A stretch of DNA of 12,000 bases from Fen-999 sp035654135 (GTDB lineage Bacteria > Pseudomonadota > Gammaproteobacteria > Burkholderiales > Rhodocyclaceae): positions 1 through 12,000 of the forward strand of contig DASRXN010000025.1 in assembly GCA_035654135.1 (NCBI GenBank), in the 5' to 3' direction. Each line of letters opens with the position of its first letter. The first letter of the stretch is position 1. The notes under the pieces are model-generated. The model saw only the letters and a list, made by a program, of their open reading frames with translations. It was not told the DNA's origin and searched no databases. Of this stretch, positions 6,739-12,000 are shown in pieces. Position numbers and translations under genes: made by a program.

Positions 6739-8627
6739 TAATCTTCCTCCGGCTCGGTTTCGTCCGTTGGTGCCGGAGCGTTGGGCAGCTTGCCAAGCAG
6801 GTAGTAGTCGAGCACCTGCCGGGCGATGGGCGCCGCCGCCTGGGCACCGAAGCCACCGTTTTCCACCAGGACCACCAAGGCGATTTTCGGCCGGTCGGCT
6901 GGCGCGAAGGCGATGAACAAAGCGTGGTCGCGCAACTCCTTCTTGACCCCGCCTTCCTTGTATTGGGCGCCCTTCAGCGAGTACACCTGAGCCGTGCCTG
7001 TCTTGCCGGCAGATTCATATGAGGCCCCCGCAAAGGCGCGTGCACCGGTACCCTCCTTGTTTACGCCGACCATCGCCTGCTTGATGACGTCTATGTGTTC
7101 CTGCCTGAGGGGAATGGTCTTGATCGGCTTCGGCTCGATCAGCGTCTTCTCGCCGCTGCGGGTGTCGGTGATGTATTGCACCAGGTGGGGCCGGAACATG
7201 ACGCCGTTGTTGGCCAGGGCGGCCATGGCCTGCGCCAGCTGGATGGGCGTGTAGGCGTTGTAGCCCTGGCCGATGCCAATCGAAATGGTTTCGCCGGCGT
7301 ACCACTTCTGCTGCTCGGGCTTCTTGAAGCGCTTCTTCTTCCATTCCTGCGAGGGCAGCACACCCTCGGACTCGCCCTCGATGTCGACCCCGGTGCGCTG
7401 GCCGAAACCGAACTGGCGCATGAAGCCGGCGATGTTGTCGATGCCGAGATCGTTGGCCAGCATGTAGTAGTAGGTGTCGCAGGACTGGACGATGGACTTG
7501 TACATGTCGACCAGGCCATGACCGCCCTGCTTGTCGTCACGGAAGGTATGGTTGCCGAAGTTGAAGAAGCCGGGGTCGGCAATGACCTGCTCCGGCCGCC
7601 GCTTGCCGTAAGTAAGGCCGGCCAATGCCATGTAGGGCTTGAAGGTCGACCCCGGCGGGTAGGCACCGTTGAGCGCGCGGTTGATCATCGGCTTCGCCGG
7701 CGAGTTATTCAATTCCTCCCAGTCCTGGCTGGCGATGCCATCGACGAACAGGTTGGGATCGTAATTGGGCACCGATACCAGCGCCAGAATGCCGCCGGTG
7801 GCCGGCTCGATGGCGACGAGCGAACCTTTGCGGTCGCCGAAAGCCTTCTCCGCAATCTCCTGCAATTTGGCGTCGACGGTCAGACTCAGATTGTTGCCGG
7901 CCACGGGGGCGGTGCGGGCCAAGGTGCGCACGGCGTGGCCGCCGGCATCGACCTCGACCTGCTCGAAGCCGGTGATGCCATGCAAGTCGAATTCATAGTG
8001 CTGTTCGAGGCCGGTTTTGCCGAAATGGTCGGTACCCCGGTAGTTGGCTTCCTGGTCCTCCTCGTCGATCTTGTCGAGGTCGCCGACGTTGACGCGGCCG
8101 ATATAGCCGAGCAGGTGCGAGGCGAAGGCGCCGAAGGGATATTGGCGGAACAGACGCGCCTTGATGTCGAAGCCGGGGAAGCGGTAGCGATGGGCGATGA
8201 ACTTTGCCACTTCCTCGTCGGAGAGCCGCGTGCGGATCGGCAGCGACTCGAAGTTCCGGCTTTCCTCAAGCAGTTTCTTGAAACGCTTGCGGTCCTTGGG
8301 CTGGATGTCGATGATCGTGGCCAGTTCGTCGATGGCCGCTTCCAGGTCGCCCATCACCTTCGATGGCGTGATTTCCAGCGTGTAAGCTGAGTAATTGCGC
8401 GCCAGGACGACGCCTTTGCGGTCGACGATCAGGCCGCGGTTGGGCACGATCGGCACCAGGGAGATGCGATTGTCCTCGGCGCGGGTCTGATAGTAGTCGT
8501 GCTGAATGATTTGCAGCCAGACGAAGCGGGCGAACAGCAGGCCGAAGCAGAGCAGGACGAAGCCGCCGGCGATGGTGAGGCGGCTCCTGAAGCGTTCCAG
8601 ATCCTCCTGTGGGTTCTTGAATTCCAC
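6738..8627 (-). CDS. mrdA: Penicillin-binding protein 2 (elongation-specific transpeptidase)
   Basis: Class B PBP that crosslinks the glycan made by RodA during lateral-wall growth. The 629-residue protein has a short cytoplasmic N-terminus, one membrane anchor (about 18-41), the PBP dimerisation/pedestal domain (IVPNRGLIVDRKGVVLARN from about 60; FGKTGLEQHYE near 202-212) and the transpeptidase domain with SxxK (S327, K330 in PPGSTFKPY), SxD (S382-C383-D384) and KTG (K542-G544 in SAGKTGTAQ). Motif positions nearly match E. coli PBP2 (S330, K544). The start is a GTG: the frame is the same as that of mreD and the mreD TGA lies 9 bases upstream, so no earlier start is possible, and the next in-frame ATG is near codon 92, past the membrane anchor. 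The acidic C-terminus (EPEED) encodes the rodA Shine-Dalgarno. Length is normal. Confidence 0.97.
   Translation of the reverse strand: MEFKNPQEDLERFRSRLTIAGGFVLLCFGLLFARFVWLQIIQHDYYQTRAEDNRISLVPIVPNRGLIVDRKGVVLARNYSAYTLEITPSKVMGDLEAAIDELATIIDIQPKDRKRFKKLLEESRNFESLPIRTRLSDEEVAKFIAHRYRFPGFDIKARLFRQYPFGAFASHLLGYIGRVNVGDLDKIDEEDQEANYRGTDHFGKTGLEQHYEFDLHGITGFEQVEVDAGGHAVRTLARTAPVAGNNLSLTVDAKLQEIAEKAFGDRKGSLVAIEPATGGILALVSVPNYDPNLFVDGIASQDWEELNNSPAKPMINRALNGAYPPGSTFKPYMALAGLTYGKRRPEQVIADPGFFNFGNHTFRDDKQGGHGLVDMYKSIVQSCDTYYYMLANDLGIDNIAGFMRQFGFGQRTGVDIEGESEGVLPSQEWKKKRFKKPEQQKWYAGETISIGIGQGYNAYTPIQLAQAMAALANNGVMFRPHLVQYITDTRSGEKTLIEPKPIKTIPLRQEHIDVIKQAMVGVNKEGTGARAFAGASYESAGKTGTAQVYSLKGAQYKEGGVKKELRDHALFIAFAPADRPKIALVVLVENGGFGAQAAAPIARQVLDYYLLGKLPNAPAPTDETEPEED
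6745..6750 (-). promoter_or_regulatory. Strong ribosome binding site for rodA
   Basis: GGAGGA on the minus strand within the last codons of the PBP2 gene, 6 bases before the rodA ATG. It is the clearest Shine-Dalgarno in the run, where most other junctions rely on overlap alone. Confidence 0.7.
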
Positions 8628-8636
8628 GGCGGCGCG

Positions 8637-9158
8637 TCAGATGGGCCGGTTGTGGTCGCGCTCGACCGGCTGGTACTGCGGCAGCAGCAGCAGATAGGTC
8701 AGCGGATGCCAGAGAACGGCGCCAAGGAAGCTGCCGGTGAACCAGAGCACGCCGGGGAATTCGCCGCCGGCAGCGAGACGGATCGCGACCATGACGATTT
8801 GCGCGCCGAGCAGCAGCGGCAGGACGTGCAGCGCCTGCTGTCCGAGTGGAAACCACAGAATTCGGCGCGAAAGTCCGCCGGCGGCGAAGGCGAGCAGTAC
8901 GTAGGCGAATGCATGCTGGCCCATGACGCTGGCGTCGGCGACATCCATGAGCAGTCCGAGCACGAAGGCGGCGCCCATGCTGACTTTCAGCGGCTCCCGG
9001 ATGCACCAGAAGGTCAGCACCAGCGCCACCCAATCGGGGAAGATGGCGAAACGGCCGAGCGGAACCAGATTGACGAACAGTGCCAGGACCAGGGTCAGGA
9101 AAATGAACCAGGTCCTGGCTGGCAGCAGAATACGGCGGGACGAGTGGGTAGGCTGCAT
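8637..9158 (-). CDS. mreD: Rod shape-determining protein MreD
   Basis: Small integral membrane component of the elongasome, linking MreC and MreB with RodA and PBP2. The 173-residue protein is mostly hydrophobic with about five to six predicted membrane segments. The family is recognisable from LFVNLVPLG, the FPDWVALVLTFWCIREP stretch and GFLLG-like GAAFVLGLLMDVADASVMGQHAFAY, the most conserved part of MreD. Its ATG overlaps the mreC stop by one base (TGATG), and its stop is 9 bases before the PBP2 GTG in the same frame. MreD is poorly conserved, but the context between mreC and mrdA leaves little doubt. Confidence 0.95.
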   Translation of the reverse strand: MQPTHSSRRILLPARTWFIFLTLVLALFVNLVPLGRFAIFPDWVALVLTFWCIREPLKVSMGAAFVLGLLMDVADASVMGQHAFAYVLLAFAAGGLSRRILWFPLGQQALHVLPLLLGAQIVMVAIRLAAGGEFPGVLWFTGSFLGAVLWHPLTYLLLLPQYQPVERDHNRPI

Positions 9159-10072
9159 CAGTGCTTTCTCTTGACTTTCCTGCCCTTGGCGGGCTTGTCC
9201 GGCGTCGCCGTGGTCTCCACGGGCAGCGGCGGCACGGTGCGACGGCCGAGGATCAGCACCTGGCCATGGCGCTCGACGCCGGCCAGCGGCTCGCAGGCGA
9301 TGCGGGCAAAGGAAAAGGAATTGTCGCGGTCGATCTTGATTACTTTGGCCACCGGCAGTCCGGGCAGGTAAAGGGCGTCGAGGCCCGACGTGACCAGCAC
9401 ATCGCCCGGCTGCACATCGGCGTTGGTGGCCAGGAATCGCAACTCCATGGCGCCGGCGCCGGCACCGGCGAGCACCGCGCGCAAGCCGCTGCGCTGCACT
9501 TCGACCGGAATCGCCTGCTCCTTGTCGGTGAGCAGCGTGACTTCACTGGTAAGCGGGAAGGTGCGGCTGACCTGGCCCAGCACGCCGAGCTCGTCGATCA
9601 CCGCCTGGCCGGCCTCGACCCCCGCCTGGGTGCCCTTGTCCACGATGACCCGGCGCGTGAAGGGGTCGCGGGCGGCATAAATAATTTCAGCGATGCGACC
9701 CTCGGACGGCTGTCGTTCCTTCATGTCGAGCAGTGCGCGCAGGCGGCGGTTTTCCTGGTCGAGATGTTCCTGGCGCAGCAGCAGGTTGGCTGTCGCAAGT
9801 TGCTGCTTGCGCAGGCTTTCGTTCTCGTTTTTCAATGCCCTCTGGCTGGCAAGGTAGTCGCCCAGGTCCATGCCGGCATCTACCGGCAGGTAGGCGAAGC
9901 GCTGCAACGGCCAGAGCACGGTGGCCGCGCCAAGCCGTGCCCACTCGAGGGTGTGGAAGCGCAAGTCGGCCACCAGCAGCACGATCGACAGGGAGACGAA
10001 GAAGAGCAGCCGGGCGAGCGGCGCCGGACCTCTCTTGAAGAAGGGTGGTGGCGAGTGACCGACGACGGACAT
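9158..10072 (-). CDS. mreC: Rod shape-determining protein MreC
   Basis: Bitopic inner-membrane protein with a periplasmic part that activates PBP2-RodA. From the chosen ATG it has 304 residues: a short cytoplasmic N-terminus with SPPPFFKRGPAPLARL (typical of betaproteobacterial MreC), one membrane segment (about 21-37), a periplasmic coiled coil rich in E, N, L and Q (about 73-120), a beta-rich domain (IYAARDPFTRRVIVDKG, GVLGQV, LLTDKEQAIPV, GDVLVTSGLD, GLPVAKV) and a basic low-complexity tail (KPAKGRKVKRKH). The frame is open to a TTG 30 bases further upstream, but that codon lies in the stem of the mreB-mreC hairpin, and the ATG gives the usual N-terminus. A GGGAG lies 14 bases before the ATG, rather far, so a TTG one codon upstream is also possible. 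Confidence 0.94.
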   Translation of the reverse strand: MSVVGHSPPPFFKRGPAPLARLLFFVSLSIVLLVADLRFHTLEWARLGAATVLWPLQRFAYLPVDAGMDLGDYLASQRALKNENESLRKQQLATANLLLRQEHLDQENRRLRALLDMKERQPSEGRIAEIIYAARDPFTRRVIVDKGTQAGVEAGQAVIDELGVLGQVSRTFPLTSEVTLLTDKEQAIPVEVQRSGLRAVLAGAGAGAMELRFLATNADVQPGDVLVTSGLDALYLPGLPVAKVIKIDRDNSFSFARIACEPLAGVERHGQVLILGRRTVPPLPVETTATPDKPAKGRKVKRKH

Positions 10073-10101
10073 CAAGGCGGCAACGACTCCCGAAAATGGC
10101 A

Positions 10102-10126
10102 AATCGGCGCATTCATTGCGCCGATT
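10102..10126 (-). promoter_or_regulatory. Intercistronic hairpin between mreB and mreC
   Basis: A perfect inverted repeat with two 10-base arms (on the plus strand AATCGGCGCA and TGCGCCGATT) and a 5-base loop. It sits 21 bases past the mreB stop and about 29 bases before the mreC ATG. On the transcribed minus strand it is followed by TTGCCATTTT, a broken T tract, so it could be a leaky terminator or attenuator, or a stem that protects or guides processing of the mreB mRNA end. The arms are noncoding, so codon constraints do not explain the symmetry. Confidence 0.6.
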
Positions 10127-10147
10127 CGAACATACCGGGGCAGGGAT

Positions 10148-11191
10148 TTACTCGTTTGCGAAAATACTGCCGAGTTTGTCCATCTTTTCGAGGGCGATGC
10201 CGGAACCGCGGACGACGCAGGTCAGCGGGTCGTCGGCGACGATGACCGGCAGTCCCGTCTCCTCCATCAGCAGCCGGTCGAGGTCGCGCAACAGCGCGCC
10301 GCCGCCAGTCAGGACCATACCCTTGTCGGCGATGTCGGCACCGAGTTCCGGTGGCGTTTGTTCGAGGGCGATCTTGACGGCGCCGACGATCTGGTTGAGC
10401 GGATCGGTCAGTGCTTCGAGGATCTCGTTGGAGGAAATCGTGAAGCTGCGCGGTATGCCCTCGGCGAGGTTCCTGCCCTTGACCTCCATCTCGCGCACCT
10501 CAGAGCCGGGGAAGGCGGAGCCGATTTCCTTCTTGATTGATTCGGCCGTGGTTTCGCCGATCAGCATGCCGTAGTTGCGGCGGATGTAATTGATGATGGC
10601 CTCGTCGAACTTGTCGCCGCCGACGCGCACCGACCCGGAATACACCATGCCGCCCAGCGAGATGACGCCCACTTCGGTGGTGCCGCCGCCGATGTCCACC
10701 ACCATCGAGCCGGTGGCGTCGGAGACGGGCAGGCCGGAGCCGATCGCCGCGGCCATCGGCTCCTCGATCAGATAGACCTGGCTGGCGCCGGCACCGAGCG
10801 CGGATTCGCGGATGGCGCGCCGCTCCACCTGGGTCGAGCCGCAGGGAACGCAGATGATGATGCGCGGGCTGGGCGAGAACAGGCGCGAGTCGTGCACCTT
10901 CTTGATGAACTGCTTCAGCATCTGCTCGGTGACGGTGAAGTCGGCGATCACGCCATCCTTCATCGGCCGGATGGCCGTGATGTTGCCGGGCGTCTTGCCG
11001 AGCATCTGCTTGGCGGCATGGCCAACGGCCTGGATCGTCTTCTTGGCGTTGGGGCCGCCTTCGGTGCGGATGGAAACGACCGATGGTTCGTTGAGCACGA
11101 TGCCCTGACCGCGCACATAGATCAGCGTGTTGGCGGTGCCAAGGTCGATGGCAAGGTCGTTGGAGAAATAGGAACGGAGAAAGCTGAACAT
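10148..11191 (-). CDS. mreB: Rod shape-determining protein MreB (bacterial actin)
   Basis: Actin-like ATPase forming membrane-bound filaments that orient the elongasome. The 347-residue protein starts with the amphipathic membrane-binding helix MFSFLRSYFSNDL, followed by phosphate-1 motif DLGTANT (16-22), the EEP motif around 143-145, phosphate-2 motif DIGGGTTE (166-173), the adenosine-binding GGGALL and a C-terminal VRGSGIALEK. Length is the standard for proteobacterial MreB. It is the first gene of the minus-strand run and faces gatC across a 101-base divergent region, where its promoter should lie. The Shine-Dalgarno is weak (GGAAT about 6 bases before the ATG). Downstream, a hairpin separates it from mreC, consistent with MreB being needed in higher amounts than MreCD. 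Confidence 0.98.
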   Translation of the reverse strand: MFSFLRSYFSNDLAIDLGTANTLIYVRGQGIVLNEPSVVSIRTEGGPNAKKTIQAVGHAAKQMLGKTPGNITAIRPMKDGVIADFTVTEQMLKQFIKKVHDSRLFSPSPRIIICVPCGSTQVERRAIRESALGAGASQVYLIEEPMAAAIGSGLPVSDATGSMVVDIGGGTTEVGVISLGGMVYSGSVRVGGDKFDEAIINYIRRNYGMLIGETTAESIKKEIGSAFPGSEVREMEVKGRNLAEGIPRSFTISSNEILEALTDPLNQIVGAVKIALEQTPPELGADIADKGMVLTGGGALLRDLDRLLMEETGLPVIVADDPLTCVVRGSGIALEKMDKLGSIFANE

Positions 11192-11292
11192 CGAGGATTC
11201 CGATAACAGTGGGAGAGCGTGGCAGGGTCCGGACGGACGGCGAAATGCCTTATGATAACGTATCCTGTTTCACAAGATAAGTTGTCGCCCGC
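11192..11292. promoter_or_regulatory. Divergent promoter region mreB / gatC
   Basis: A noncoding stretch between divergent starts. An AT-rich core (about 11251-11282) stands out from GC-rich surroundings and probably holds promoter elements for both directions. TATGAT (plus strand, from 11251) and TATCAT (its minus-strand counterpart) are -10-like, but I could not pair them with convincing -35 boxes at 16-18 bases. The core also holds an imperfect palindrome (see the separate entry). No strong Shine-Dalgarno is seen before gatC. Confidence 0.5.
11261..11279. repeat. Imperfect palindrome, operator-like
   Basis: Two 8-base arms, TATCCTGT and ACAAGATA, around TTC, with a single mismatched pair. 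It lies in the AT-rich core of the divergent region, 14 bases before the gatC ATG. Size and symmetry suit a dimeric repressor site, but no known consensus is recognised and chance is possible. Confidence 0.3.
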
Positions 11293-11580
11293 ATGTCTCT
11301 AAGCCCCGACGAGGTTGGCCGAATCGCCCGGTTGGCCCGCCTCGAAATATCGCCTGAAGAAACGGATCGCACCCGCGACCAGCTCAACGGCATTCTTTCG
11401 TTCATCGAACAGCTGCAGGCGGTCGATACCACCGGCGTCGCCCCGATGGCCCACGCCATGGATGTGGTGCAGCGGCTGCGTGCAGATCGCGTCACCGAAT
11501 CCGACCGCCGGGCCGATTTTCAGGCCATCGCACCCGAGACCGAGGCCGGACTCTACCTGGTTCCCAAGGTGATCGAATGA
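11293..11580 (+). CDS. gatC: Asp/Glu-tRNA(Asn/Gln) amidotransferase subunit C
   Basis: Small stabilising subunit of the GatCAB amidotransferase, which converts Glu-tRNA(Gln) and Asp-tRNA(Asn) to the amidated forms in the cytosol. The 95-residue protein begins MSLSPDEVGRIARLARLE, the conserved N-terminal helix of GatC, with LNGILSFIEQLQAVDT and the loop GVAPMAHAMD, then LRAD and a C-terminal LYLVPKVIE, all as in the family. GatC wraps around GatA and keeps it paired with GatB. Its stop overlaps the gatA start as ATGA. Presence of GatCAB implies that at least one of the two amide aminoacyl-tRNAs is made by the indirect route. It is divergent from mreB. Confidence 0.97.
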   Translation: MSLSPDEVGRIARLARLEISPEETDRTRDQLNGILSFIEQLQAVDTTGVAPMAHAMDVVQRLRADRVTESDRRADFQAIAPETEAGLYLVPKVIE

Positions 11581-12000
11581 TTCAGGCGTCGCTGAAGGAA
11601 CTCTCAGCCGCGCTGGCGGCAAGGAAGATATCGGCAGTCGAACTGGCGACGCTGTTCCTCGACCGGATCGAGTCCCTCAATCCGGCGCTCAATGCCTTCA
11701 TCACCGTCGATCACGAGGGAATGATGGCCGCCGCCCGTACCGCCGACGAGCGCCGCGGCAAGGGCGAATCCGGCCCCCTGCTCGGTGTCCCGATGGCGCA
11801 CAAGGACATCTTCTGCACCGAGGGCTGGCTGACCACCTGCGGCTCGAAGATGCTCGCGAACTTCGTCTCGCCCTACGATGCCCATGTGGTCTCGCAATTG
11901 AAGTCGGCCGGCATGGTGACGCTGGGCAAGTGCAACATGGACGAGTTCGCCATGGGCTCGTCGAATGAGACCTCGCACTTCGGACCGGTGAGGAACCCCT
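11577..12000 (+). CDS. gatA: Asp/Glu-tRNA(Asn/Gln) amidotransferase subunit A, N-terminal part
   Basis: Only the first 141 codons are in the window; the full protein should be about 485 residues. It is the amidase-family subunit that releases ammonia from glutamine. The start MIQASLKELSAALAARKIS is typical, followed by LNAFIT, and GVPMAHKDIF, which holds the catalytic lysine (K76) of the Ser-cisSer-Lys triad. CGSKML, YDAHVV and GKCNMDEFAMGSSNE lead towards the amidase signature, which with both catalytic serines lies beyond the right edge. The ATG overlaps the gatC stop by 4 bases, giving coupled translation. gatB is expected next but is not visible. Confidence 0.97.
   Translation, partial: MIQASLKELSAALAARKISAVELATLFLDRIESLNPALNAFITVDHEGMMAAARTADERRGKGESGPLLGVPMAHKDIFCTEGWLTTCGSKMLANFVSPYDAHVVSQLKSAGMVTLGKCNMDEFAMGSSNETSHFGPVRNP

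Noticed and set aside
4874..6856. A single 660-codon open frame covering rodA and the DJ-1/PfpI gene on the minus strand
   Set aside because: The part upstream of the DJ-1 ATG is arginine- and alanine-rich out-of-frame reading of rodA and mrdA. The DJ-1 domain begins only at the ATG overlapping the rodA stop, so it is not a fusion.
7475..7483. PBP2 has SxD (S382-C383-D384) rather than the SxN motif of most penicillin-binding proteins
   Set aside because: SxD is the normal form in PBP2 (E. coli has it too), so it is not a defect.
9449..9476. Repetitive GGCGCCGGC-like stretch in mreC
   Set aside because: It encodes a short Ala-Gly run in the beta-domain of MreC and is explained by GC-rich codon use, not a repeat element.

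Overview
The window is a GC-rich, tightly packed stretch of bacterial chromosome. Gene content and order point to a betaproteobacterium, most likely of the Rhodocyclales type (for example Azoarcus, Thauera, Dechloromonas or Sulfuritalea relatives). That placement is inferred from remembered protein similarity and synteny, not from a search. I see no mobile element, CRISPR array, rRNA or tRNA.

Almost everything lies on the minus strand as one run of twelve genes read from right to left, in two functional blocks. The first is the rod-shape (elongasome) block: mreB, mreC, mreD, mrdA (PBP2), rodA, a DJ-1/PfpI-family gene, rlpA and a dacA/dacC-type D,D-carboxypeptidase. The second is a small metabolic block: a D-amino-acid aminotransferase, a ybeD-type DUF493 gene, lipB, lipA, and the first 49 codons of a DUF2252 gene that leaves the window on the left. 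In E. coli the mre genes and the mrd-rlpA-dacA-ybeD-lipB-lipA genes are at two separate loci; here they form one run. Two genes are additions to that pattern: the DJ-1/PfpI gene between rodA and rlpA, and the D-amino-acid aminotransferase between the carboxypeptidase and ybeD.

Most junctions overlap: ATGA or GTGA 4-bp overlaps at lipB/lipA, DUF493/lipB, carboxypeptidase/aminotransferase and rodA/DJ-1, 1-bp overlaps at mreC/mreD and PBP2/rodA, 8 bp at aminotransferase/DUF493 and 29 bp at DJ-1/rlpA. This implies co-transcription and translational coupling. The only notable gaps are between mreB and mreC (75 bp, holding a perfect 10-bp hairpin) and between rlpA and the carboxypeptidase (39 bp, holding a consensus TATAAT), so these are the likely points where expression is adjusted inside the run.

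The right edge has a 101-bp divergent intergenic region. Beyond it, on the plus strand, gatC and the start of gatA (Glu/Asp-tRNA amidotransferase) overlap by 4 bp and run off the window.

Functionally, MreB, MreC, MreD, RodA and PBP2 make up the lateral-wall synthesis machine. RlpA and the carboxypeptidase process the finished peptidoglycan. The D-amino-acid aminotransferase handles D-Ala and D-Glu, the D-amino acids of the same polymer. LipB and LipA make the lipoyl cofactor of 2-oxoacid dehydrogenases and the glycine cleavage system.
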